Assembly (NCBI GenBank): GCA_027306845.1
Contig: DAHUYY010000079.1
Location: 1 to 7,929 of the forward strand
Origin: Vulcanimicrobiota bacterium
GTDB lineage: Bacteria > Vulcanimicrobiota > Vulcanimicrobiia > Vulcanimicrobiales > Vulcanimicrobiaceae
DNA: 7,929 nt
Reading direction: 5' to 3'
Shown: positions 1 to 6,759 of the stretch, in pieces
Numbering within the stretch: position 1 is the stretch's first letter
How the letters are laid out: each line of letters begins with the position of its first letter
Notes under the pieces: generated by a model
Told to the model about the DNA's origin: nothing
Seen by the model: the letters and a program-made list of their open reading frames with translations, nothing else
Databases searched by the model: none
Translations under genes and position numbers: made by a program

Positions 1-66
1 GCCGACGCTGTTTTGGATGCTTCCAATGAGCGGAAACGAAAGATGTTCGTCGCGGTCGCCGTTCAT
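1..66 (-). CDS. Unrecognised gene, N-terminal 22 codons only (cut by the left edge)
   Basis: An ATG at 66-64 overlaps the thiL stop in an ATGA arrangement and opens a frame with no stop to the left edge. The start is well supported: AGGAG lies 7 nt upstream, the best Shine-Dalgarno in the window. The visible peptide begins MNGDRDEHLSFPLIG and continues SIQNSVG. It is hydrophilic at first and shows no signal peptide or motif that I recognise. In many bacteria thiL is followed by tsaE, the ATPase of tRNA threonylcarbamoyladenosine synthesis, but nothing visible here supports that identity. It is evidently the next gene of the same operon and translationally coupled to thiL. The function is unknown. 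Confidence 0.6.
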   Translation of the reverse strand, partial: MNGDRDEHLSFPLIGSIQNSVG

Positions 67-1064
67 CGCCTCTCTCCTACCTCAAAATGATCCCAACCAC
101 ATCGATCGACGGGAATCGTACCCCCGCTTCTCCGCCAGCGGACTCCGGCCTGCGCATCGCAACGCCCGACGGCAACGAGCGTTCCTCCGAAACGTTTGCG
201 AAATCGTGCTTGAAGGTGCGCGAACGCCGGCGTCGCGATCGCCACGATCAGTTCGTAATCCTCGCCGCCGGCGAGCGCGAGTTCCTCGGCGTCCTCGCCG
301 GTCGCTCGCGCGAGCGCCGCCATCTCCGGCGCGACGGGAATATGGTCGAGAAGAATCCCGAGCCCCGACCTCTCCGCCATGCGCGCACAGTCGCGGCCGA
401 GACCGTCGGAGCAATCCATCATCGCACGGACGTGCGCGCTGCGAGCGAGCCACCGCCCCTCCGGGAGCCGAGCGCGCGCGAGTTCGTAGGCATCGAGCGC
501 CGAACGACGCAGCCGATCTTCGAGCAGCTGCGGATCGGCGAGGGCGCGCAGCCCCGCCGCACTCGAGCCGAGCGCTCCGGTAACGGCGATCGTGTCACCG
601 ATGCGGGCTCCACTGCGAAGCTTGGCATGCGAGGAACGCACCTCGCCGAGCACGGTCACCGCAAGGGAGAGCACCGGCGAGGCGGTGCAATCGCCCCCGG
701 CGACGGCGAAACGGAATGCGTTGGCCACCCGCGCGATGCCGCGATAGAGCAACCGCACGTCGTCGAGCGTCATATCGGCCGGGATGCCGAGCGCGATGGT
801 CGCCAGACGCGGACGCGCTCCCATAGCGGCAAGGTCGCTGAGGCTCGCATGCATCGCGCGCGCGCCGATGCGGTCGAGTGCGGTGAGGGCGCGCTGAAAA
901 TGTATCCCGTCGACGAATGCGTCGGTACTGATCGCACTGCGGTCGCTTCTCGACGGCTGCCAAAGCGCGGCGTCATCGCCGATGCCGAGGTCGATACGCG
1001 GAGCGATCGCCGCGCCGAGCTCTTCGCGAATCGCTGCGATCGCCGCGTTCTCCGAGAACCCCAT
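63..1064 (-). CDS. thiL: Thiamine-monophosphate kinase ThiL
   Basis: ThiL makes the cofactor thiamine diphosphate by ATP-dependent phosphorylation of thiamine monophosphate in the cytoplasm. The protein has 333 residues, the usual length. It shows the family's metal and nucleotide motifs in order: GIGDDAAL (27-34), STDAFVDGIHF (46-56), SLSDLAAMGARP (74-85), GGDCTAS (123-129), TGALGSSAAGL (162-172), MDCSDGLGRD (216-225), LAGGEDYEL (264-272), and a C-terminal GWDHF (323-327). These Asp-rich loops of the AIR-synthase-like fold all look intact. The ATG at 1064 starts 3 nt after the rpe stop. No Shine-Dalgarno is evident there, so translation probably depends on ribosomes finishing rpe. Its own stop overlaps the next gene by 4 nt. 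The rest of the thiamine pathway is not in the window, so thiL sits in a general housekeeping operon, not a thi cluster. No thiamine riboswitch is visible. Confidence 0.97.
   Translation of the reverse strand: MGFSENAAIAAIREELGAAIAPRIDLGIGDDAALWQPSRSDRSAISTDAFVDGIHFQRALTALDRIGARAMHASLSDLAAMGARPRLATIALGIPADMTLDDVRLLYRGIARVANAFRFAVAGGDCTASPVLSLAVTVLGEVRSSHAKLRSGARIGDTIAVTGALGSSAAGLRALADPQLLEDRLRRSALDAYELARARLPEGRWLARSAHVRAMMDCSDGLGRDCARMAERSGLGILLDHIPVAPEMAALARATGEDAEELALAGGEDYELIVAIATPAFAHLQARFRKRFGGTLVAVGRCDAQAGVRWRRSGGTIPVDRCGWDHFEVGERR
74..83 (-). promoter_or_regulatory. Strong ribosome binding site inside the 3' end of thiL
   Basis: On the minus strand this reads GAGGTAGGAG, followed by seven bases (AGAGGCG) and then ATG. 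The AGGAG core matches the anti-Shine-Dalgarno sequence at ideal spacing. It lies wholly within the last codons of thiL and decides the start of the left-edge gene. Most other starts in this window have weak or no Shine-Dalgarno sites, so this gene may be translated more independently than its neighbours. Confidence 0.8.
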
Positions 1065-1067
1065 ACG

Positions 1068-1721
1068 CTACGTCGCGAGCAGCGCGCGCAAGTTGCGAAG
1101 TTCTGCACCCGGATCGGCGGCCTCGAAGATCGCCGAACCCATTACTGCGATCTCGGCACCGGCGGCGGCGACCAGCGGCAGCGTCCGGGCGTTGATTCCC
1201 CCATCTACCTCGATCTCGCAGCGCGGATTTCGTTCCGCGACGAGCGCACGCGCTTCGCGAATCTTCGCGAGGGATCGTTCCAAGAAGCTCTGCCCGCCGA
1301 AACCGGGATTCACGCTCATAATCAGGATGAGGTCGCAGTCTTGGACGATATCGACGAGCGCGCTGACCGGCGTCTGCGGGTCGAGCGCGATGCCGGCCTT
1401 CACGCCGAGGCTTCGCAGGTGCGCGAGCAATCGCTGCGCGTGCGGTGTCGCCTCGATGTGGAAGGTGACGATATTTGCTCCCGCTGCAACGAAGGATTCG
1501 ACGTAGCGCTCCGGTTCGACGATCATTAAATGTGCATCGAACGGCAGCGTCGTTAAAGCCCGCAGATCGCCGATGATCTTCGGTCCCCAGGTGATATTGG
1601 GAACGAAGCGTCCATCCATCACGTCGAGGTGCAAATAATCGGCCCCCGCATCGACCACGGCGGAGATCTCTTCGGCTATCCGAGCGAAGTTTGCCGAAAG
1701 GAGCGAGGGTGCAAATTTCAT
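1068..1721 (-). CDS. rpe: Ribulose-phosphate 3-epimerase
   Basis: Rpe interconverts D-ribulose 5-phosphate and D-xylulose 5-phosphate in the pentose phosphate pathway (and in the Calvin cycle where present). At 217 residues it has the normal length of this TIM-barrel enzyme. Diagnostic segments are the N-terminal MKFAPSLLSANF, HLDVMDGRFVPN (31-42, with metal ligands His31 and Asp33), DAHLMI (62-67, His64), MSVNPGFGGQ (135-144, the phosphate-binding and flexible loop), and EVDGGI (171-176, the second catalytic Asp at 173), followed by the phosphate-binding MGSAIF (194-199). All expected catalytic and metal residues are present. The ATG at 1721 overlaps the yebC stop (ATGA) and has only a weak GGTGG upstream, which suggests translational coupling. 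The start matches the conserved N-terminus of the family, which leaves little doubt about it. Confidence 0.98.
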   Translation of the reverse strand: MKFAPSLLSANFARIAEEISAVVDAGADYLHLDVMDGRFVPNITWGPKIIGDLRALTTLPFDAHLMIVEPERYVESFVAAGANIVTFHIEATPHAQRLLAHLRSLGVKAGIALDPQTPVSALVDIVQDCDLILIMSVNPGFGGQSFLERSLAKIREARALVAERNPRCEIEVDGGINARTLPLVAAAGAEIAVMGSAIFEAADPGAELRNLRALLAT

Positions 1722-2470
1722 CCCACCGCCAGCTCTTCCAACGCAGCCTCGCTGACATCGAGGTTCATAAAGACGCGAACGATATCGGGATGCTCTTCCA
1801 ATGCATCGAAAAAGGAGAGCGCCTGACCGAGCGCTTCGCCCTCCAATGCAATCGGGCTCTTCGCCCGCACTCCGAGGTAGGCGTCGCGCAGGGTAAATCC
1901 GGCGGCACTGAGTGCTTCGCGAACGCTGCGAAGCGCCTCGATCTCGCAGAAGAGCGTCGCAGTGGGCTCGCCGAATTCGATATCGATCACGCCCTCGATG
2001 AGCGCGCGTTCGAGGAATCCGTCCTCATCGAAACCGGCCGCATCGACCTCGATGATTCCCAGGCGGTCGAACATCCAACCGACGCTCCCCGTCTCACCGA
2101 GGACGCCCTTATGTTTCTGAAAGAGAAAGCGTAACTCGCCGGCGGTGCGATTGCGATTGTCGGTCGCCGCATCGGCGATAACGGCAAGCCCATGCGGGCC
2201 ATGCCCTTCGTAACGAATCTCTTCGATCTCGCGTTCGTTCCCCGAACCGCTGCCGCGCGCCACTGCGCGCGCGATGTTTTCGCGCGGCATATTGTTGGCA
2301 CGCGCCTTCTCCATCGCCATCTTCAGACGATAGTTGGCCTCGGGGTCGGGCGAGCCGCCACGCACGGCAAGGATAATCTCCTTGCTGAGCTTCGTGAAGA
2401 GCGCGCCCCGCTGTGCATCGACTTTGCCTTTACGCAGGCGGATGTTATGCCATTTGCTATGACCGGACAT
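1718..2470 (-). CDS. yebC: YebC/TACO1-family translation factor
   Basis: This family was long annotated as a transcriptional regulator. More recent work on YebC and mitochondrial TACO1 supports a ribosome-associated role in relieving stalls on polyproline-type sequences. The 250-residue length is standard. The N-terminus MSGHSKWHNIRLRKGK is the family signature and fixes the ATG at 2470. Further signatures are MPRENIARAV (61-70), YEGHGPHGLAVIADAATDNR (87-106) with NRT following, GVLGETGSVGWMF (122-134), and the C-terminal HPDIVRVFMN (227-236), where many homologues have an EDVQ-like core. It is not next to ruvC/ruvA/ruvB, a frequent partner in other bacteria. It lies 29 nt behind the large glycosyltransferase gene, the widest gap in the window, and its stop overlaps the rpe start by 4 nt. 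The assignment is firm; which YebC subfamily it belongs to cannot be told by eye. Confidence 0.97.
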   Translation of the reverse strand: MSGHSKWHNIRLRKGKVDAQRGALFTKLSKEIILAVRGGSPDPEANYRLKMAMEKARANNMPRENIARAVARGSGSGNEREIEEIRYEGHGPHGLAVIADAATDNRNRTAGELRFLFQKHKGVLGETGSVGWMFDRLGIIEVDAAGFDEDGFLERALIEGVIDIEFGEPTATLFCEIEALRSVREALSAAGFTLRDAYLGVRAKSPIALEGEALGQALSFFDALEEHPDIVRVFMNLDVSEAALEELAVG

Positions 2471-2499
2471 ACCCTAGGGCTTCGCCCTCGCCCCTCCCG
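2471..2499 (-). promoter_or_regulatory. yebC leader: purine-rich Shine-Dalgarno plus a short perfect hairpin
   Basis: This 29-nt gap is the longest intergenic stretch in the window. On the minus strand GGAGG (2497-2493) lies 22 nt before the yebC ATG, too far for normal initiation. Between them is a perfect inverted repeat, AGGGC-GAA-GCCCT (2488-2476): a 5-bp stem with a GAA loop. If the hairpin forms, it loops out 13 nt and brings the Shine-Dalgarno to an effective spacing of about 9 nt. A second palindrome, CCCTAGGG, overlaps its 3' arm (2479-2472) and could compete with it. An AGGG 1 nt before the ATG is too close to act as a standard site. No T-tract follows, so it is not a convincing terminator. 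The role in initiation is inferred. Confidence 0.4.
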
Positions 2500-5400
2500 C
2501 TACCCCGGCCCGATGATCCATTTCGAGAACCACATGCGCGCGTGCCAGGCGTTCCAGGTGATCGGCGTCGCCGAGAGGATCGGAAAGAAGTAGATGAACC
2601 CGGCGATGACGAGCACGACGTAGGCGCCGACGAGCCCGCGCGCAACGAACTTCTTGCTCTCCTCCTGCCGATCGCCCCATTGCCAGAGCCGCTGCAGGAC
2701 GATGGCGTTGCAAATACAGAGGAGCGGAATATCGACGTAATAGTGATACTCGAAGGCGATACGCGGCGAGAGCGACCACGGCAACCATTGCAGGAGGTAG
2801 TCAAGCACCAGCAGGGCATACCCTTTATGTCTTTCTCGCCAGGCAAGGACGCCGACGATTGGTATCGCCAGCAAGCCGAACCAGAGAATAAACGGGTTCG
2901 GCATCGAGGTGATTTCGCGGACGCAGCAGCCGTTCGGATCGGCCGGATTTCTCCGCAGGTCCTTGTAGTAATAGGCGACCGGAACCATATCGAGCGGCCA
3001 TTCCCAGAACTTTGAAGAGTACGGATGGGTCGCCTTGAGATGGTCGTGATATTCGAACATCGTGTATTGGCGATAGACGACGTCATTGAAATTATGTATT
3101 TCGTTGACCGATTTCGCATTTCTCGCGATATCGGGCACCCATGCCAACATGTACACGGTCATACTAATAAAAACGATCGAGAGCAGCGCAACATCGAGCC
3201 GGAAGCCGCGCGGATTCCCCCATAACGCGATCTTCTTTTTCCAGAAGCGCTGCGAGGCAACGAGGATCAGCACTAACCAACTGACGCCGAAGCCCATGAC
3301 GCCGTACCATTTACTGGCGATCAGACATCCCAAGGCGACGGTGAAGGCGATCAGCCAGAGCCCGGCACTGCGCCCGTCTTCGCGCTCGCCGGCTTCGCTC
3401 TCGATGCGATTCTCTCGATAGGTAACCGCTCCGTCGGGAGTCGCGTAATGCACGCTGCCGTCGCGGCGATATTCGAATTCTACTCCCGGCTCGATCTGAG
3501 CGATGAGATTGCCGTTCCGTGCGGTTGTCTGCGCGCCGCGCACCGGCGTTTTGCTTCCCGGGTCGATGCGACCGCCGTCGAATGTGGTGACGCGCACGCC
3601 GTCAGGGCCGATGAGGGCAAACGAGCCGTCGGGAAAGCTGCGCTCGGTGAGGCCGTCACCGAACATCTTCGGGAGCACGATCAGACGCGCGATGAGGTAG
3701 AGCCCAACGGCGACGTAGAGCGCGATAAGGACCTCCGCGATCGTCGTCACGGTAGCGTTTGCCATCGGGTTGAGCTTCGTGAAGACGACGCCGTAGAACA
3801 GGCCGAAGAGCGAACCGATCCCTAGCGATATCGCAATCGTCGTCGGATAGGCCAACCACGGCAGATCGACGTGACGGCGTTCGTTGACTTGAGATGCGAT
3901 CCAGAAGCGATAGAACGCATAGACGGCTGCGACCGAGAAGACGATGACGATCCCTTCGGGCGTTGCGATGCGCGATTGCACGTAATGCATGCCGTCGAAG
4001 AGAAAGAGCGTCGTGGCGATCGTTGCAAAGAGCGTCGAACGCGTGACGCGCCGCGCGAATGCATAGACGATGGGGATGACCAACGCACCGAACAGTACGT
4101 CGACGAAGCGCCATCCGTGCGCGTTATCTCCGCGCGGTAAGCCGCCGAAGAGCCAGGTGGAGGCGGTGATGAGCAACTTCGTGAGCGGCGGATGCGTGTT
4201 TTCGTAGATGCGGACGTTACGCAGATACTCTTCTGCGGCGCGAGCGAAATAGATCTCGTCGAAGATCTTCTCGCCGGGCTTCCAATAGTTGACGAACGAG
4301 AGCACGAAGCTCGCGACGGTCAGCGCAGCCGAAATGAGATAGTCGAGCGGCCAGGCGAGGGCTGCTAACCCGTTGCGCGGCGCGAACCACTTGCGCGCCC
4401 CTCGAGCGAACCACGCTTTGATCGCCTCGACGGTAGGATCGACGTCGCGCTTCCCGGGCTCGCTCTCACCGGAGATCGAGAGAAAACCGTAGCTCAGGGC
4501 GAAGAACGTCAGAACGGCGATGAGCGAGAGCGGATGGGTGACCGTCGGCCACAGATTCATCGCATCGAGCCCGGCCGTGTGATTGGTAACGACGGTAAGA
4601 TAAGCGAAGGCGTACTTGAGGTTTACGAACAGGACGACCGAAAGAACGACCGCTCCCCAGATATAGCGCCGAGCAACGCCGATAGCGGCGATGCAAAAAA
4701 GCACGCCGTCAAAGCTGTAGCGCTCGTGCATCCGCGTGGCGAGCATATAAAACGCGAGTAGGGCGATCGCCGAGGCCTCGAGGAGCGCTCCCTCGCTGCG
4801 TTCCTGGAGATAGCGCCACGTCGCCAGTGCCGTCGCAGCAACGACGAGCCCGATTCCCCACATCCCCTGCGGTATACCGAAGATCGTTGCGGAGTCCGAC
4901 TGCCAGAAAGGTGCGGTGATCGTCCACAGATTCATCGCATTGGCGGAATTGACCGGATAGACGCTCGCGCCGAACTGGTAGCGTTCGTAGAGCCACGCAA
5001 AGACCGAGAGCGGATCGAGCGCGGGATGAAACGGTAGCGCGAGCAGCCACGCCAAGCCGAACGCAGCGAGAATTCCCACACCCGCAGCCCGAAGGCTCGT
5101 CGCGCGCCAACGCGTTCCGACAAAGGCATAGGCGATCAGCAACGGTGCAAGCACGGCAGCCTGCGGCTTTACGAGCAACGAAAACGAAAACGCCGTCCAC
5201 GCCAACAGCGACCACCGCAACGTGCCGCTCTCATCGTCGCCGCTGCGCAGGATGGAATAGATCGCCAGCAGCGCAAAGAACGCTGCCACGGCGTCGACCT
5301 GCCCCCAGACCGCCGAGATAAAGATCGTTGCCGGGTTCAAAACGTAGAGCGCAGCGGCGAGTAACCCGAAGGCCTTCCCGGCGAAGCGCGTCACCAGCGC

Positions 5401-5760
5401 GTAGAGTAACGCGCCGATCGCGAGATCGGCGACGATGCCGGGTATCTTCACGAGAAGATCGAGGATCGCGTAGCCTGCATCGCGAGCGGCGAAGAGATGC
5501 ATCCACAGCACGCCGATGACGCGCAAGATATAGAAATAGCCGGGTGGATAATCGGCGAAACCGGCGACGCCGTAGAACTGCGAGAGCGGATGCGATGCAA
5601 GCGTGATCGCCCAGGAGGCAAAAGCTGCAATATCGTTCGAGAAGCCGTTCTCGCGGATGAACAGGAGCCGGATTCCAAGCCCGAGCGCAAGGAGGAGGTA
5701 GAGGAGCGGTCGAGCGATGGGCTCGATCCGATCGCGGAGCGGGGAAGAGCGAGTAGTCAC
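2500..5760 (-). CDS. Double GT-C membrane glycosyltransferase: Gpi18-like module fused to a PMT (GT39)-like module
   Basis: This 1086-residue multi-pass membrane protein probably transfers mannose or another sugar from a polyprenyl-phosphate donor on the outer face of the cytoplasmic membrane. Residues 1-430 resemble Gpi18/PIG-V-type mannosyltransferases: an acidic SND in the first loop (41-43), DYPPGY (70-75), WGQVDA (152-157), KPQ (198-200), NLW (277-279) and MHERY (344-348), amid about a dozen hydrophobic segments. A charged linker (431-465) leads to a PMT-like half: the FDEIYFA loop (500-506) with the catalytic-type Asp-Glu at 501-502, THPPLTK (522-528), GWRF (549-552), SRIATPEG (596-603), SKWYG (816-820), and a C-terminal PMT-type four-helix region with YSSKFWEWP (914-922) and FEYHYYVDIP (1003-1012). 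An insertion at 621-799 is described separately. Ordinary GT-C enzymes have about 400-600 residues, so this is double length. The start is a GTG at 5760, 18 nt after the upstream stop, with AAAGGA 11 nt before it; no other start fits better. The acceptor could be protein, lipid or glycan. Confidence 0.88.
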   Translation of the reverse strand: MTTRSSPLRDRIEPIARPLLYLLLALGLGIRLLFIRENGFSNDIAAFASWAITLASHPLSQFYGVAGFADYPPGYFYILRVIGVLWMHLFAARDAGYAILDLLVKIPGIVADLAIGALLYALVTRFAGKAFGLLAAALYVLNPATIFISAVWGQVDAVAAFFALLAIYSILRSGDDESGTLRWSLLAWTAFSFSLLVKPQAAVLAPLLIAYAFVGTRWRATSLRAAGVGILAAFGLAWLLALPFHPALDPLSVFAWLYERYQFGASVYPVNSANAMNLWTITAPFWQSDSATIFGIPQGMWGIGLVVAATALATWRYLQERSEGALLEASAIALLAFYMLATRMHERYSFDGVLFCIAAIGVARRYIWGAVVLSVVLFVNLKYAFAYLTVVTNHTAGLDAMNLWPTVTHPLSLIAVLTFFALSYGFLSISGESEPGKRDVDPTVEAIKAWFARGARKWFAPRNGLAALAWPLDYLISAALTVASFVLSFVNYWKPGEKIFDEIYFARAAEEYLRNVRIYENTHPPLTKLLITASTWLFGGLPRGDNAHGWRFVDVLFGALVIPIVYAFARRVTRSTLFATIATTLFLFDGMHYVQSRIATPEGIVIVFSVAAVYAFYRFWIASQVNERRHVDLPWLAYPTTIAISLGIGSLFGLFYGVVFTKLNPMANATVTTIAEVLIALYVAVGLYLIARLIVLPKMFGDGLTERSFPDGSFALIGPDGVRVTTFDGGRIDPGSKTPVRGAQTTARNGNLIAQIEPGVEFEYRRDGSVHYATPDGAVTYRENRIESEAGEREDGRSAGLWLIAFTVALGCLIASKWYGVMGFGVSWLVLILVASQRFWKKKIALWGNPRGFRLDVALLSIVFISMTVYMLAWVPDIARNAKSVNEIHNFNDVVYRQYTMFEYHDHLKATHPYSSKFWEWPLDMVPVAYYYKDLRRNPADPNGCCVREITSMPNPFILWFGLLAIPIVGVLAWRERHKGYALLVLDYLLQWLPWSLSPRIAFEYHYYVDIPLLCICNAIVLQRLWQWGDRQEESKKFVARGLVGAYVVLVIAGFIYFFPILSATPITWNAWHARMWFSKWIIGPG
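3367..3663 (-). other. Soluble DGS-x5-PDG repeat segment inserted in the PMT-like half
   Basis: This covers residues about 700-798 of the glycosyltransferase. It is hydrophilic, rich in Gly, Asp and Arg, and breaks the run of membrane helices. Two copies of a short motif are visible: DGSFALIGPDG (711-721) and DGSVHYATPDG (767-777), each followed by alternating residues that suggest beta strands. It follows two extra predicted helices (about 638-660 and 674-696), which are also absent from the standard PMT layout, where the helix ending near FYRFW (616-620) would lead almost directly to the helix with SKW (816-818). Counting helices from the PMT catalytic loop places this segment on the cytoplasmic side. 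It is therefore not in the position of the MIR domain of eukaryotic PMTs. Its function is unknown. Confidence 0.6.
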
Positions 5761-5771
5761 GCGGTCGATGG

Positions 5772-5777
5772 TCCTTT
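5772..5777 (-). promoter_or_regulatory. Ribosome binding site deciding the GTG start of the glycosyltransferase
   Basis: AAAGGA on the minus strand lies in the 18-nt gap between the polyprenyl synthase stop (TAG, 5781-5779) and the GTG at 5760, with 11 nt of spacing, which is somewhat long. The reading frame upstream of the GTG is closed by that same TAG, and no ATG or TTG occurs between them, so GTG is the only plausible start close to this site. Confidence 0.55.
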
Positions 5778-5778
5778 C

Positions 5779-6759
5779 CTAGCGCAGGGAATCGGCGGCG
5801 AACCGATAGAGATCGTTATCGCCGAAACGTTGCAGTGTGTCGAGGCGTTCTGCTATGGCACGTTCGCATGCCGACCGGGCTGCGAGTTCGTCAAGAGCGT
5901 TCCGAACCGCTTCTACCTCATCCCTGTCGAGGCTGCGGCCGCTTGCATACATCGAGGCTATCGTACTGCGGGCTGCACTATCGGGCTGCGAGAGCGCCCA
6001 CACGATTGGGAAGCTCCACTTGCGCCGCGCGAGGTCGCCGGCACTCCGTTTTCCGGTCGCGCTTTCATCGCCCCAGACGCCGAGGATATCGTCGCGAATC
6101 TGAAACGCCATTCCGTATTCGCGCCCGAAACCGCGGGCTCGCTCGACGGTCGCCGCATCGGCGTCGGCGCAGATCGCCCCCAATGCAGATGCCGCACCGA
6201 AGAGTGCCGAGGTCTTTCCGGCGATCATCTCGATGTATTCCTCGAACGTGACGGCGGCGCGCGATTCAAACGCGAGATCGAGCGCCTGCCCGTTGCACAT
6301 TTCGCGATGTGCCTCGTGGAGCATCTGCACCGCAGCGAGCGCACGCGAAGCCCCGAGCTCGCGCTCGCTGCGAGCGAGGGCGAGAAAACTGATCGCGCAC
6401 ATCGCATCGCCGGCATTGATCGCCTGCGCGACGCCGTATCGCGCCCAGAGGGTCGGGCGGCCGTGCCGAAGTTCGTCGCGGTCTTCGATATCGTCGTGAA
6501 CCAACGAATAGTTATGAAGAATTTCGATGGCCACGGCGGCGTCGAGTGCGCTTGGGATCTTCGCTCCCAGTTGGAACGCGAAACGGAAGAGCAGTTGCGG
6601 GCGCAGCCGTTTCCCCCGACGTGCCGGCCCGAAGGTACCGAAACCAAAATGGTAGTCGATCGCTTCGCGCAAGAGCGCGCACGAACGATGCTCGCCGGCC
6701 CGCTCTACGAGCCGCGACTCGAATGCGGCGAGCGCATCGTCGAGCAGCGCCGCGCTCAT
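5779..6759 (-). CDS. Trans-polyprenyl diphosphate synthase (isoprenoid chain elongation)
   Basis: This enzyme condenses isopentenyl diphosphate with an allylic diphosphate to build all-trans prenyl chains used for carotenoids, quinones or lipid carriers. With 326 residues it has the usual length. Visible motifs are GKRLRP (49-54), the first Asp-rich motif HDDIEDRDELRHGRPT (88-103; DDxxD at 89-93), GQALDL (157-162), GKTSALF (181-187), and the second Asp-rich region FQIRDDILGVWGD (219-231), followed by TGK and GDLARRKWSFP. The second motif reads DDILG where many homologues have DDxxD; this variant is common in high-GC, actinobacterial-type synthases. I chose the ATG at 6759 because it overlaps the plsC stop as ATGA and has GAGG 5 nt upstream. 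The frame is open for 29 more codons to another ATG at 6846, but those codons lie inside plsC and encode Arg-rich, unconserved sequence. The chain length cannot be judged reliably. Its position just before a polyprenyl-phosphate-sugar-type glycosyltransferase suggests, but does not prove, a role in making the lipid carrier. Confidence 0.95.
   Translation of the reverse strand: MSAALLDDALAAFESRLVERAGEHRSCALLREAIDYHFGFGTFGPARRGKRLRPQLLFRFAFQLGAKIPSALDAAVAIEILHNYSLVHDDIEDRDELRHGRPTLWARYGVAQAINAGDAMCAISFLALARSERELGASRALAAVQMLHEAHREMCNGQALDLAFESRAAVTFEEYIEMIAGKTSALFGAASALGAICADADAATVERARGFGREYGMAFQIRDDILGVWGDESATGKRSAGDLARRKWSFPIVWALSQPDSAARSTIASMYASGRSLDRDEVEAVRNALDELAARSACERAIAERLDTLQRFGDNDLYRFAADSLR

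Noticed and set aside
87..1529. A 480-codon open frame on the plus strand, antisense to thiL and rpe
   Set aside because: Its translation is Arg/Glu/Asp-rich with no family motif, and it runs opposite two unmistakable genes. Long antisense frames are common in high-GC coding DNA with G/C-rich third codon positions.
2472..2488. Rho-independent terminator after the glycosyltransferase gene
   Set aside because: The stem is only 5 bp and no T-tract follows on the minus strand; the yebC ATG comes almost at once. A role in the yebC leader is more plausible.
5758..5781. Possible read-through fusion of the prenyl synthase with the glycosyltransferase, which are in the same frame and separated by a single TAG and six codons
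   Set aside because: A purine-rich AAAGGA followed by GTG gives an ordinary restart, and nothing around the TAG suggests programmed read-through. The shared frame has a one-in-three chance of occurring by accident.
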